From NCBI GenBank assembly GCA_947473125.1, contig CANJDH010000024.1, forward strand, positions 1 through 51,764: 51,764 nt of DNA, in the 5' to 3' direction. Within the stretch, counting starts at the first letter, position 1. Each line of letters starts with the position of its first letter. This document shows positions 1 through 8,235 of this stretch, one piece after another. Origin of the DNA: Burkholderiales bacterium (GTDB taxonomy: Bacteria; Pseudomonadota; Gammaproteobacteria; Burkholderiales; JAEUOS01). The notes beneath the pieces are model-generated. The model worked only from the letters and a program-made list of their open reading frames with translations, searched no databases and had not been told where the DNA came from. A program made the translations under genes and the position numbers.

Positions 1-1679
1 AGCGCCGGGCTGTCCTTGGGCAGGTTCACCGGCTCGCGCCCGTCGGCAAAGACCAGGGTCTCAAGCCCGGCACGACGTTCCTCACCCTTGGCAACGCCGA
101 CGATCAAGGGGTCGGTCAGCCCGACCTCGGCCAGCACCTGGCGCGCGATCTCCACCTGGCCCTTGCCACCGTCAATCAGCACCAGGTCCGGTTTGACCGC
201 CGTGCTGTCATTGATCGCCGCCGCCACTTTCTCGTAGCGCCGCGTCAACACCTGGCGCATCGCCGCATAGTCATCGCCCGGGGTGATGCCGGTGATGTTG
301 TAGCGCCGGTAGTCGCCGCTTTGCATCTTGTGGTGGTGGTAGACCACGCACGACGCCTGGGTCGCCTCGCCCATGGTGTGGCTGATGTCGAAGCATTCGA
401 TGCGCAGGGTTTCGAAGCCCTTCTCGGGCTCGTCCAGCGCCAGCAGTTCGGCCAGCAGCCGGGTGCGCGCCTGCGCCGTGCCGCGCTCGGCCAGCACCCG
501 CTCGAGCGCGATCTGTGCGTTCTTTTCAGCCATGGTGAGCCAGAGGCGGCGCTGCTCCTGAGGAAAGCGGATCACGTTGACGCGCCGCCGGGCATCTCCC
601 GAGAGGGCTTCGGCAAGTTCCTCGACGTCGGGCAGGTCGTGGTTGATCACGATCGCCGGTGGCGTGAAACGCCCCGGGTAGTGCTGCACCATGAAGGCGG
701 CGAGCACGTCGGCTGCGGAGGCATCTTCGACGTGCTGCGGGAACAGCTGTTTGTCACCCAGGTGGCGTCCACCACGCACCATCGCCAGGCTGACGCAGGC
801 CATGCCCTGGCCGACCACGCAGGCCACGATATCGACATCGGTCTCATTGACCGATTCGGCGCCCTGCGCCTGCAGCACGTGGGAAAGTGCGCTGATGCGG
901 TCGCGGATCTGCGCCGCCTCTTCAAACGCCAGCGCCTCGGACTTGCGCATCATCTCGCCTTGCAGTTCTTCGAGAAGCTCCTGCGAGTGGCCCGAAAGAA
1001 AGCGCGTCGCGTCGCGCACGTCGCGCGCGTAGTCCTGTTTGGAAATGAACTGGACGCAGGGTGCGGTGCAACGCTCGATCTGGTGCAGCAAGCAGGGCCG
1101 CGAACGGTTGGAAAATACGCCGTCGTCGCAGGTGCGCAGGCGGAACACCTTTTGCAGGATGTGCAAGCTCTCGCGCACCGCGTTGGAATTCGGAAACGGC
1201 CCGAAATACTGGTGGCGCTTGTCAGTGGCGCCGCGGTAAAAGCGGATCTGCGGCGACGCATGGCCGGTGATCATCAAATACGGATAACTCTTGTCGTCGC
1301 GAAACAGGATGTTGTAGCGCGGCGCCAGATCCTTGATGAGGTTGTTCTCGAGCAGCAGTGCCTCGGATTCGGAGCGCGTCACCGTCACCTCGACGCGCGT
1401 CACCTGGCTAATCATGTGGGCGATACGTGGCCCGTTGTGGCCTTTCTGAAAGTAGGTCGAGACGCGCTTTTTCAGGTCGCGCGCCTTGCCGACGTAAAGC
1501 ACGTCGCCGGCGGCGTTCATGTGCCGGTATACCCCGGGCAGGTTCGGACAATTCTTCAGGAACTCGGCAACATCGAACGCTGTCGCGGCCACAGTGCCGG
1601 GAGCGCCGCGCACACCAACGGTTTTAGCGGCATCTTCTGAAGAAGCGCTTCCACCAAGGGTTTGGGGGGCATTACCCAT
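1..1679 (-). CDS. uvrC: UvrABC nuclease subunit C (partial, 3' end beyond left edge)
   Basis: UvrC makes both incisions around DNA lesions marked by UvrAB in nucleotide excision repair. About 559 codons are present of a usual length near 610; the C-terminal HhH end lies outside the window. The GIY-YIG core is clear: [20 protein letters not shown] at about residues 48-67, followed by [12 protein letters not shown]. The ATG at 1679 lies 14 bases after the stop of the uracil-DNA glycosylase gene, so the two are probably co-transcribed. The first 35 or so residues precede the conserved start of the family, and part of this extension is encoded by a dispersed repeat (CCAAACCCTTGGTGGAAGCG on the coding strand), so the true start may be further downstream. 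The family assignment is certain; the start is not. Confidence 0.95.
   Translation of the reverse strand, partial: MGNAPQTLGGSASSEDAAKTVGVRGAPGTVAATAFDVAEFLKNCPNLPGVYRHMNAAGDVLYVGKARDLKKRVSTYFQKGHNGPRIAHMISQVTRVEVTVTRSESEALLLENNLIKDLAPRYNILFRDDKSYPYLMITGHASPQIRFYRGATDKRHQYFGPFPNSNAVRESLHILQKVFRLRTCDDGVFSNRSRPCLLHQIERCTAPCVQFISKQDYARDVRDATRFLSGHSQELLEELQGEMMRKSEALAFEEAAQIRDRISALSHVLQAQGAESVNETDVDIVACVVGQGMACVSLAMVRGGRHLGDKQLFPQHVEDASAADVLAAFMVQHYPGRFTPPAIVINHDLPDVEELAEALSGDARRRVNVIRFPQEQRRLWLTMAEKNAQIALERVLAERGTAQARTRLLAELLALDEPEKGFETLRIECFDISHTMGEATQASCVVYHHHKMQSGDYRRYNITGITPGDDYAAMRQVLTRRYEKVAAAINDSTAVKPDLVLIDGGKGQVEIARQVLAEVGLTDPLIVGVAKGEERRAGLETLVFADGREPVNLPKDSPA
1645..1665. repeat. REP-like repeat copy inside the uvrC N-terminal codons
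   Basis: The plus strand reads GCTTCCACCAAGGGTTTGGG, matching the core of the repeat copies at 42749-42777 and 21691-21719. Here the repeat is translated as part of the predicted UvrC N-terminus (residues about 4-12). Confidence 0.55.
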
Positions 1680-1693
1680 GGCAGGCGCGCGGT

Positions 1694-2347
1694 TCAGGCA
1701 TCCGGCAACGCGCGCGCATCGAGCAACGCGCGGGCACGTGCAAACACCTCTTCGAACATCTCCGGCGTAAGCCGCCCGGTGTTGGTGTTGTAGCGGCTGC
1801 AGTGGTAGCTGTCGATCATGGTCAGGTCGCCGGGCAACGTGTGCTCGGCGCCATGGGCAAACTTGCAGTGCGATTTTTTCAGGCCGCGCGCGGTCAGCAA
1901 TGCGCCATGCGCGATCAGCCCCAAGGCCACGACAACGCGTGCACCGGGCTGCTGCAGGTCGGCGGCGAGAAACCGGTTGCAGCGCTTGATTTCGTCGGTC
2001 TCGGGCTTGTTGAAGGGCGGCAGGCACTTGACCGCGTTGCTGATGCGGCAACCTTGCAAGGTCAGGTCGTCACTGCCATCCGGCGAAAACGTGCCGGTAG
2101 CAAAGCCGAATTTTTTCAGCGTGGCGTAGAGCAGGTAACCGGCATGGTCGCCAGTGAAGGGCCGCCCGGTGCGGTTGGCGCCGTGCATGCCGGGTGCGAG
2201 CCCGACGATCACCAGGCTAGCATCCGCGGCGCCAAACGGCGGTACCGGTTTGCAAAAGTAGCTCGGGTACTCGTATTTGGTGCGATCGAGGAATTTTGCA
2301 AGGCGCGGACAAGCGCGGCAATCAACGTCATAGACAGGTTGGGACAT
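1694..2347 (-). CDS. Uracil-DNA glycosylase, family 5 (UDGb)-like
   Basis: Removes uracil, and probably other deaminated bases, from DNA to start base excision repair. The 217-residue protein has the family-5 form of motif [17 protein letters not shown] (about residues 50-65), and a C-terminal motif with [15 protein letters not shown] in place of the usual HPSxxN. Cysteines for a 4Fe-4S cluster are visible: CRAC near residue 10, and a spaced pair around [10 protein letters not shown]. The motif A Asp/Asn that activates water in families 1 and 4 is not at the expected place, as is normal for family 5. It lies directly upstream of uvrC on the same strand, giving a two-gene DNA-repair unit. Confidence 0.85.
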   Translation of the reverse strand: MSQPVYDVDCRACPRLAKFLDRTKYEYPSYFCKPVPPFGAADASLVIVGLAPGMHGANRTGRPFTGDHAGYLLYATLKKFGFATGTFSPDGSDDLTLQGCRISNAVKCLPPFNKPETDEIKRCNRFLAADLQQPGARVVVALGLIAHGALLTARGLKKSHCKFAHGAEHTLPGDLTMIDSYHCSRYNTNTGRLTPEMFEEVFARARALLDARALPDA

Positions 2348-2416
2348 GACCTGATTTTAACCGCCAGCCCTGCTTGGCCCCCTGCTGCGCCTGCGGCAAC
2401 GAAGGGTGCAACGCCC

Positions 2417-3064
2417 TCACACAAACGGTGGCGGCAGCTGCTCGCTGGCCAGCACGCGCTGCACCGCAGGGCGTGCCAGCATGCGCGCGAGGTAGGGCCC
2501 GAGGTGCGGCAGGCTGCGCGCCGGCCTGGCAAAGCCGCGGGTCCAGCGGCACAGCACCAGCGCGTAGGGATCGAGCGCGCTGTACCGTTCGCCGAGAAAC
2601 CAGTCCTTAGCGTGCGCGGCGAGGTGCGCATCGATTTGGTGGAGCATGCCGCCAACCTTGGCTTCGGCATGCAATCGCACCTGCCCCGCCGCCACACCGT
2701 TGCCTGCATCGACCCAGCGTTCGGCGTAGAAGTACAGCAGCAGCGTGGCCTGTACGGTGTTGGTCAACCACATCAGCCATTTGTAGAAGTGCGCGCGTTC
2801 CGGCGTGCCCGGCGGCGGCGCCAGACCCGCTGTCGGGTGGGTGTCAACCAGGTGCAGGCAGATCGCCGCTGTTTCATACAGAACCAGATTGCCATTGACC
2901 AGCACCGGGATCAGCCCGTTCGGGTTGAGCTGCAGGTAGGCAGCCGACTTGTGCTCGCTCGCCGTGCGGTCGACGTGGCGCAACTCGAATTCGCCGCCCA
3001 GCTCTTCGAGCAGGATGTGCGGGATCATGCTCGCGTTGCCGGGGAAGTAATGCAGCTGCATCAT
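2417..3064 (-). CDS. Glutathione S-transferase family protein
   Basis: A 215-residue cytosolic GST-fold protein. The N-terminal thioredoxin-like domain (residues 1-80) contains NPNGLIPVL with the cis-proline and LYETAAICLHLVD, where the ET pair follows the usual glutathione gamma-Glu contact pattern. An all-helical C-terminal domain follows (about 90-205). The adjacent Met codons at 3064/3061 are the start; an in-frame extension upstream would run into the neighbouring gene. The start lies 13 bases after the dienelactone hydrolase stop, suggesting coupled expression and perhaps a shared detoxification role. The substrate cannot be told from sequence. Confidence 0.85.
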   Translation of the reverse strand: MMQLHYFPGNASMIPHILLEELGGEFELRHVDRTASEHKSAAYLQLNPNGLIPVLVNGNLVLYETAAICLHLVDTHPTAGLAPPPGTPERAHFYKWLMWLTNTVQATLLLYFYAERWVDAGNGVAAGQVRLHAEAKVGGMLHQIDAHLAAHAKDWFLGERYSALDPYALVLCRWTRGFARPARSLPHLGPYLARMLARPAVQRVLASEQLPPPFV

Positions 3065-3077
3065 GCCGCACGCCTGC

Positions 3078-4001
3078 TCAGGCGAGGTATTTCTTGAAGT
3101 GCGCCACGGTGCGTTCCCACGACAGCTTGGCGGCGGCCTCACTGTAGCGCGGCGTCGAGTTGTTGTGGAACCCGTGCTGTGTACCCGGGTAGGTGTGCAC
3201 CTCGTGCGCCACGCCGGCCGACTTGAGTGCTGCGGTGAACGCCGGGTAGGTGGCATTGATGCGCTCGTCGTTCTCGGCCAGGTGGCACACCAGCGGCGCC
3301 TTGATGTTAGCGACGCTTGCGGTATCGGCCGCCACGCCGTAATACGGCGCGCCGGCATGCATGTCTGTCCCCATGGTGGCAGCCAGGTAGTTGACGATGC
3401 CGCCGCCGTAGCAAAAACCGGTAACGCCGAGTTTGCCGGTGGAAAGCTTGTGCGTCTTCAGAAAGCGCGCGCTGTTGAGCAGATCGACGCGCAGCTTGGG
3501 CTGGTCCAGGCCAGCCTGCAAGTTGCGGCCGTCATCATCGTTGCCCGGGTAGCCGCCCACCGGAAACAGGCCATCCGGCGCCAGTGCCACAAACCCGGCC
3601 ACGGCGGCGCGGCGCGCCACGTCTTCAATGTAGGGATTGAGGCCGCGGTTCTCGTGCACCACCAGCACTGCGGGGAACGGGCCGGCGCCAGCCGGCTGCA
3701 CCAGGTAGCCGCGCATCGTGCCCGAGTTTCCGCCTGGCGAAGGGTAGGTGACGTAATTGGCCTTGATGCGCTGGTCGGTGAACGAAATCGTCTGCGCCTG
3801 CGCATAGCGCGGCAGCAGCGCCTGCGCCATGGCTAGCCCGGTGCCGCCCACCACCACGATCGACGCCGCCCGCGACAGAAACTCGCGCCGGTCGATGCGC
3901 CCGTGGCAATACTCGTCGTACAGGTCGTAGACGCGCTGGTCGATTTCCAGCTGGGTGATGCCTTGTTGTGCGGGGTGTTCCAGCAACTCCTGTTCACTCA
4001 T
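3078..4001 (-). CDS. Dienelactone hydrolase family protein, Tat-exported
   Basis: An alpha/beta hydrolase of the dienelactone hydrolase family with a cysteine nucleophile: GFCYGG (Cys about 197), Asp about 245 in ENDERI, and His about 276 in TQHGFH. The N-terminus carries a twin-arginine signal, DRREFLSRAASIVVVGG (RR at 38-39), ending near YAQAQ, so the enzyme is probably exported folded to the periplasm. The start at 4001 was chosen over an in-frame ATG further upstream because GAGGAG lies about 8 bases before it and the protein then matches usual lengths (307 aa). It is closest in type to YghX-like exported hydrolases. The substrate is unknown. The GST gene follows after 13 bases. Confidence 0.85.
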   Translation of the reverse strand: MSEQELLEHPAQQGITQLEIDQRVYDLYDEYCHGRIDRREFLSRAASIVVVGGTGLAMAQALLPRYAQAQTISFTDQRIKANYVTYPSPGGNSGTMRGYLVQPAGAGPFPAVLVVHENRGLNPYIEDVARRAAVAGFVALAPDGLFPVGGYPGNDDDGRNLQAGLDQPKLRVDLLNSARFLKTHKLSTGKLGVTGFCYGGGIVNYLAATMGTDMHAGAPYYGVAADTASVANIKAPLVCHLAENDERINATYPAFTAALKSAGVAHEVHTYPGTQHGFHNNSTPRYSEAAAKLSWERTVAHFKKYLA

Positions 4002-4179
4002 GGCGGCTCTCCTCGGTGGCGATTCGGAAGCGCAAGCGTAACGCAAACCCGGGCCGGCCGTTGGCACCCATCGACCAGTTGTAACCACCTGTAATCGTCG
4101 TCCACCCGTACACGCGAGCGTCGTTATATCCACACCAGCCCCTGACCGCAAAACGGGGCTTTTCATCAAGGAGATTCAA

Positions 4180-4608
4180 ATGAACTTGTTCAAACACCTC
4201 GCTATCGTCACTGTAGTGGCCCTGACCCCGGCGTTTGCCCTGGCCCAGACCGCACCCGCCGCCGGCACCGGCGCAACCGCAACGACTCCCCCGGCAGCGC
4301 AAGCCAAGGGCGAGCGCCAAGGCCGCAAAGGCGGCGAACGCGGTGAACGCTTCAAGAAAGCCGACACCAACGGCGACGGTGCCCTCAGCAAAGCCGAAGT
4401 GGATGCAGCCGGCATGAAAGGCCTGTCAGCCAACTTCGACAAGATCGACGCCAACAAAGACGGCAAGATCACCCGCGAAGAAATGAAGGCCGCGCGCGAC
4501 GCCCGCAAAGGCTCGCATCGCGGCCACCGTGACGGCAAAGGCGCACCGGCAGCAACCCCGGCCACGCCGGCCGCACCGGCCGCACCGGCCGCACCTGCGA
4601 CCAAGTAA
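4180..4608 (+). CDS. Secreted EF-hand calcium-binding protein
   Basis: A 142-residue exported protein. Residues 1-23 form a Sec signal peptide ending ALAQ. Two EF-hand loops follow, DTNGDGALSKAE (about 65-76) and DANKDGKITREE (about 88-99), both with Asp and Glu at calcium-ligating positions. A Lys/Arg-rich linker precedes them, and the C-terminus is a low-complexity Ala/Pro tail. AAGGAG precedes the ATG. The gene is monocistronic, divergent from the dienelactone hydrolase, and ends at a strong terminator. The partner or process is unknown. Confidence 0.85.
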   Translation: MNLFKHLAIVTVVALTPAFALAQTAPAAGTGATATTPPAAQAKGERQGRKGGERGERFKKADTNGDGALSKAEVDAAGMKGLSANFDKIDANKDGKITREEMKAARDARKGSHRGHRDGKGAPAATPATPAAPAAPAAPATK

Positions 4609-4629
4609 TCCGGCTTCACCGTAACGAGA

Positions 4630-4660
4630 AATGCCCGCCTGATGGCGGGCATTTTCTTTT
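4630..4660 (+). terminator. Rho-independent terminator after the EF-hand gene
   Basis: A perfect stem ATGCCCGCC / GGCGGGCAT with a TGAT loop, followed by TTTTCTTTT, 21 bases past the stop codon. Confidence 0.92.
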
Positions 4661-4690
4661 AGGCCGGTGGTTTTCAACTCTGGGGAGACT

Positions 4691-4766
4691 GGAAACCTTT
4701 GGTGGACAAGACTTCTGGCGGCAAGCCGTGGAAACTGGCTTCCACCAAGGACTTCAGCCATGCTCA
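4691..4766. repeat. REP-like repeat with two inverted arms in a 349-bp gene-free gap
   Basis: GGAAACCTTTGGTGGACAAG faces CTGGCTTCCACCAAGGACTT about 35 bases later, so TTGGTGGA and TCCACCAA form inverted arms. Both arms match the repeat family seen at 33233, 42749 and 21691. The rest of the gap 4609-4957 holds the terminator and an AT-richer stretch before the GFA gene; no gene was seen in it. Confidence 0.55.
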
Positions 4767-4957
4767 ATATTCCATTTTGGCTATAGCTCGCTAGGCATTC
4801 ACTCAAATTAATGATGCAATGATTAGGCCGGCAGGCTAGACTTTGCAGCTTTCCTGGCCACGTTCACATCACGAATAGAATTCACCAAAGGCATTGGAAA
4901 CAGGCCAATCCAAATAGCTAAGCTACACAGCAAACTTCAACCTTCACGAGAACCACT

Positions 4958-5359
4958 ATGCACAAAGGAAGCTGCCTCTGCGGCAAAGTCCAATACGAAC
5001 TGCGCGGCGAACTCGGCACCGGCTATTACTGCCATTGCAAACGCTGCCGCAAGGCGAGCGGCTCGGCGTTCGGGTCCAACGCCATGGCCAGCGCGAAGGA
5101 CTTTGTCGTCACCGCCGGTAAGGAATCGTTCAAGGCCTACAAGGCCGAGACCGGCCTCGCGCGGTATTTTTGTGCCGAGTGCGGCTCGCCGATCATGAGC
5201 GTGCGGGATAGCGCGCCCGACGTGCTGCGGATTCGGCTCGGCACGCTCGATACGCCGTTGGAGCACAAGCCGCAAGGGCATATCTTTGTCGGGTCAATGG
5301 CCGAGTGGGACACGATCCACGACGACTTGCCGCAGGATCCGGAGCGGCCACCCACCTGA
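4958..5359 (+). CDS. GFA/CENP-V domain zinc protein
   Basis: A 133-residue single-domain protein of the GFA (glutathione-dependent formaldehyde-activating enzyme-like) family. Zinc-binding cysteines appear in the usual order: CLC at 6-8, CHCKRC near 25-30, and FCAECG near 71-76. Later hydrophobic segments (RIRLGTLD) complete the beta-fold. Many family members have no proven formaldehyde-related activity, so the reaction is left open. A SnoaL-like gene follows after 15 bases and is probably in the same transcript. Confidence 0.85.
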   Translation: MHKGSCLCGKVQYELRGELGTGYYCHCKRCRKASGSAFGSNAMASAKDFVVTAGKESFKAYKAETGLARYFCAECGSPIMSVRDSAPDVLRIRLGTLDTPLEHKPQGHIFVGSMAEWDTIHDDLPQDPERPPT

Positions 5360-5374
5360 ACCAGGGCATCAACC

Positions 5375-5710
5375 ATGACACCACTGAAACTGGCGCAACG
5401 CCAGCTCGAAGCCTACAACGCTCGCGACCTAGCGCGCTTTGTGGCGTGTTACAGCGAGACGGTTCGCGTGTTCCGCCCGCCTGCTCCGGGACCGGCGATT
5501 GTCGGCATGGCGGCATTCTCCGAGTTCTACGCGACGCAGCGCTTCAACCGCCCTGCCCTGCATGCCGAGCTGGTGAACCGGATCGCCTTTGGCAATAAGG
5601 TGATCGACCACGAGCGCATTAGCGGCGTGGCGGCCGAGCCTTACGACATTGCCGTGGTGTACGAGGTCGTAGACGGTTTGATCCAATCCACCTGGGCTTA
5701 CGCTGCCTGA
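5375..5710 (+). CDS. SnoaL-like / NTF2-fold small protein
   Basis: A 111-residue protein with the cone-shaped alpha+beta barrel pattern of the NTF2/SnoaL superfamily: an N-terminal LEAYNARDLARFVACYSETVRVF segment, a central strand-rich part, and IAVVYEVVDGLIQSTWAY at the C-terminus. Such proteins are isomerases, hydrolases or binding proteins; nothing here identifies the ligand. It probably forms a two-gene operon with the GFA protein. The stop codon TGA is immediately followed by the stop of the convergent MaoC remnant. Confidence 0.7.
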   Translation: MTPLKLAQRQLEAYNARDLARFVACYSETVRVFRPPAPGPAIVGMAAFSEFYATQRFNRPALHAELVNRIAFGNKVIDHERISGVAAEPYDIAVVYEVVDGLIQSTWAYAA

Positions 5711-5827
5711 TCAGGCGTTGCCGACCAGCATGGCGCCGAGCGAAAGGTGGTGTGCGGTGATGGTGAGGGTCTCGGTGAAGATGTTGCCGATGCTAGCTTC
5801 GCCGTAGCGCCTGCCGGTGACGCTCAT
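5711..5827 (-). pseudogene. Truncated MaoC-like hydratase N-terminus (gene remnant)
   Basis: Thirty-eight codons beginning at an ATG at 5827 with an excellent ribosome site (GAGGAG about 8 bases before). The peptide RRYGEASIGNIFTETLTITA resembles the N-terminal strand and first helix of MaoC-type hydratases (compare FYEDFKVGETVEIGRHTVTQ in the intact gene at 6552-7004). It then stops, directly abutting the SnoaL stop codon, before the conserved Asp/His catalytic segment. Such a short product would be inactive. I read it as the surviving 5' end of a gene whose rest was deleted, though a small functional peptide cannot be excluded. Confidence 0.5.
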
Positions 5828-5907
5828 GCTGCTCTCCTCAGTTTGGTCCCTGATTTGGCAGGATACCCGGCTGCTAATATAGCGGCATTCATTTTCGACT
5901 GATTGCC

Positions 5908-6504
5908 ATGCCCGTTTACTCCCTCGGCGCGCGCACACCGGTGTTCAAAAGTGCGAATCATTTCATCGCCCCCACCGCCAGCGTGATCGGCAGCGTCACC
6001 ATCGGCGACAACGTGTCGATCTGGTTCAGCGCGGTGGTGCGCTCCGACAATGAAGTCATCGAACTCGGTGACAACGTCAACGTACAAGACGGCGCGGTGC
6101 TGCACGCTGACCCGGGCTTTCCGTTGAAGCTTGCCAAGGACGTATCGGTCGGCCACCTCGCCATGGTGCACGGTGCGACCGTGGGCGAGAACACGCTGAT
6201 CGGCATCAACGCCGTGGTGCTCAACGGCTGCGTGATCGGCAAGAACTGCATCATCGGCGCCAACGCGCTGCTGCCCGAAGGCAAGGTGATTCCCGACAAT
6301 TCGCTGGTGGTCGGCTCGCCCGGCAAGGTGGTGCGGCAGTTGTCGGACGACGATGCCGCCAACCTGCGGCGCATTGCCGACAGCTATGTGGAGCGTTCGG
6401 CGCTGTATCGGCGTGATTTGAAGCTGATGGGCACGGCGCAGGCGAATCCGGATGAGCAGGCGTTTCTCGCGCAGCTCACCGCGGGTGGTACGGCGAATCC
6501 TTAG
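5908..6504 (+). CDS. Gamma-class carbonic anhydrase-like protein
   Basis: A left-handed beta-helix hexapeptide-repeat protein of 198 residues (YrdA/CaiE/gamma-CA family). Repeats such as ASVIGSVTIGDNVSIW and CVIGKNCIIGANALL build the helix. The metal-binding histidines lie in VLHADPGFP and VGHLAMVHG, as in gamma-CAs. Enzymes of this group interconvert CO2 and bicarbonate, but many bacterial homologues have no measured activity. The gene stands alone, convergent with the MaoC operon. A link with the SbtA-type bicarbonate transporter at 43-44 kb is possible but only inferred. Confidence 0.82.
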   Translation: MPVYSLGARTPVFKSANHFIAPTASVIGSVTIGDNVSIWFSAVVRSDNEVIELGDNVNVQDGAVLHADPGFPLKLAKDVSVGHLAMVHGATVGENTLIGINAVVLNGCVIGKNCIIGANALLPEGKVIPDNSLVVGSPGKVVRQLSDDDAANLRRIADSYVERSALYRRDLKLMGTAQANPDEQAFLAQLTAGGTANP

Positions 6505-6548
6505 TTAGTACGGGCGTCCACCAGGCCGAAGGCCGCGTGTTCCTGTGT

Positions 6549-6584
6549 GGTTTATTTGGACGCCATTCGGCGTCCAAATAAACC
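6549..6584. terminator. Perfect 16-bp hairpin between convergent genes
   Basis: GGTTTATTTGGACGCC, loop ATTC, then GGCGTCCAAATAAACC. The left arm contains the stop codon and last codons of the MaoC gene. There is no T tract on either side, so it is an atypical terminator or a 3'-end stabilising structure for one or both convergent transcripts. Confidence 0.6.
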
Positions 6585-7004
6585 GTAACCGCGCATCATC
6601 ATCACGTGCTCGTCGCGCGTGTTGTAGACATCCCAACGTGTCAGCACCAGGCCGCGGTCCGGTTTGCTGGTGACGCGCGCCTCTTCGACGGTGCGCTTGA
6701 TGATCAGGGTGTCGCCAGGGCGCACCGGTTTCAACCAGCGGATTTCCTCCATGCCCGGCGAGCCCATGCTGGCGGCTTTCGACACATAGGCGTCGACCAT
6801 GATGCGCATGACGATGCTGCAGGTGTGCCAGCCGCTCGCGATCAGCCCGCCATAGATCGAGTCCTTGGCCGCCTCCGGGTTGGTGTGGAAGGGCTGCGGG
6901 TCATACTTGGTGGCGAAGTCGACGATCTCTTCCTGGGTCACGGTGTGGCGGCCGATTTCGACGGTCTCGCCGACCTTGAAGTCTTCATAGAAATGCTGGA
7001 ACAC
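6552..7004 (-). CDS. MaoC-like (R)-enoyl-CoA hydratase
   Basis: A 150-residue hot-dog-fold hydratase that probably adds water to an enoyl-CoA. The catalytic region DPQPFHTNPEAAKDSIYGG (about 35-53) has the expected Asp and His, followed by IASGWHT. It is the last gene of an operon transcribed from the large acyl-CoA dehydrogenase gene (8236-9432) through the small one (7021-8226). A dehydrogenase pair plus hydratase fits two successive steps of beta-oxidation of an unusual acyl-CoA. Its 3' end is part of a 36-base perfect hairpin. Confidence 0.88.
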   Translation of the reverse strand: MFQHFYEDFKVGETVEIGRHTVTQEEIVDFATKYDPQPFHTNPEAAKDSIYGGLIASGWHTCSIVMRIMVDAYVSKAASMGSPGMEEIRWLKPVRPGDTLIIKRTVEEARVTSKPDRGLVLTRWDVYNTRDEHVMMMRGYGLFGRRMASK

Positions 7005-7020
7005 GAACAGGGTCTCCGGG

Positions 7021-8226
7021 TCAGGCCGTCAGGGCCGCGGCCTGCGCCGTTGTGTTCTCTTGCACCGAACCCAAGGCTGCAAACGCCGCCAGGTGGTGGT
7101 CGGTGTCACCGAGCGTAGCCTCGATCATGCTGATGCGCTTGAAGAAATGCGACACCGCCAGCTCGTCGGTCATACCCATGCCGCCGTGCATCTGGATCGC
7201 CGACTGCCCGACAAAGCGGATCGCGCGCCCGGCACGCACCTTGGCAGCGTGGATCGCGCGCGCACGCTCGCCAGCATCGGCCGAATCGACCTTGACCGAG
7301 GCGAGATACGCGAGAGAGCGCGCCTGTTCGAATTCCATGAACATTTCGGCGGCGCGGTGCTGCAACGACTGGAACTTGCCGATCACCACGCCGAACTGCT
7401 TGCGCGTCTTGAGGTATTCGATGGTCTGCTCGTTGATTGCGGCCATGCAGCCCACCGCTTCGGCGCACAGCGCGGCCACACCGACCTGGGCGACGCGCTC
7501 GATCAGCGCATAGCCTTCATCGACCTTGCCGAGCACGGCGTCCCTGCCGACGCCGACATTCACCAGCGTCACATCGGCAGCGCGCATACCGTCTATGGTG
7601 CGGTAGTCGTGCACGGTAACGCCGGCAGCGGCCTTGTCGACGACAAACACGGTAATGCCGCTCTTGTCGCGCGCCGCACCCGAGGTGCGTGCGGAAACGA
7701 TCAGCTTGTCGGCCTGCGCACCATGCAGCACAACGGTTTTCGACCCATTGAGACTGAAACCGTTGTCGGGAGCCGCAGAGCGGCGAGCGTCGTTTCCTTG
7801 TGCGGTTCCTGAGAGCATGACGTTATGGAGTTCGTGGCGCGACTGCTTTTCGGTGAGCGCGCAGGCGAGCTTCAGGGAGCCGTCGGCCACGTTCGGCAGC
7901 AAGGCAGTCTTGTGCGCATCGCTGCCGCCATGCTTGATGAAAGCGGCCCCCATCACGGCCGTCGCGAAATACGGCTCGACTACCAGGCCGCGACCCAGCT
8001 CTTCCATCACGACCAGCATGTCGACGCCGGTACCGGAGAACCCGCCGTAGGGCTCGGGCACGGGAACGCCCATCAGGCCGAGCTCGGCCAGGCCGGTCCA
8101 GGCCGCATCGCTCGTGCCGCTGCCATGGATGATCTTCTTGCGCGCTTCAAAGGTGTATTGCTGCGAAAGATAGCGGCGCAGCGCGTCGCGTAGCTGTGTC
8201 TGCTCTTCTGAAAAGGCAAAGTCCAT
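7021..8226 (-). CDS. Acyl-CoA dehydrogenase, small (PimD-like) subunit
   Basis: A 401-residue flavoenzyme of the acyl-CoA dehydrogenase family. The N-terminal helical domain starts MDFAFSEEQTQLRDALRR. The middle beta-domain (about 125-230) holds the FAD and substrate contacts, and the C-terminal helical domain contains QMHGGMGMTDELAVSHFFKR. The middle domain is diverged compared with the partner subunit and lacks an obvious YSEPGSGSD-type motif. In two-subunit acyl-CoA dehydrogenases of the PimC/PimD and steroid-degrading types, one subunit is commonly diverged in this way. Nine bases separate it from the larger subunit gene. The substrate is unknown; a long-chain dicarboxyl- or ring-derived acyl-CoA is an inference only. 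Confidence 0.85.
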   Translation of the reverse strand: MDFAFSEEQTQLRDALRRYLSQQYTFEARKKIIHGSGTSDAAWTGLAELGLMGVPVPEPYGGFSGTGVDMLVVMEELGRGLVVEPYFATAVMGAAFIKHGGSDAHKTALLPNVADGSLKLACALTEKQSRHELHNVMLSGTAQGNDARRSAAPDNGFSLNGSKTVVLHGAQADKLIVSARTSGAARDKSGITVFVVDKAAAGVTVHDYRTIDGMRAADVTLVNVGVGRDAVLGKVDEGYALIERVAQVGVAALCAEAVGCMAAINEQTIEYLKTRKQFGVVIGKFQSLQHRAAEMFMEFEQARSLAYLASVKVDSADAGERARAIHAAKVRAGRAIRFVGQSAIQMHGGMGMTDELAVSHFFKRISMIEATLGDTDHHLAAFAALGSVQENTTAQAAALTA

Positions 8227-8235
8227 GTTTGTCTC

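Noticed and set aside
321-1640. Long plus-strand open frame of 439 codons
   Set aside because: It is the antisense shadow of uvrC; its translation shows no recognisable domain and the minus strand has a clear GIY-YIG UvrC.
4180-4650. CRISPR-like or coding tandem repeat at the Ala/Pro-rich ends of exported proteins
   Set aside because: The repeats are short GCC/CCG-rich codon runs without spacers; they encode low-complexity tails only.
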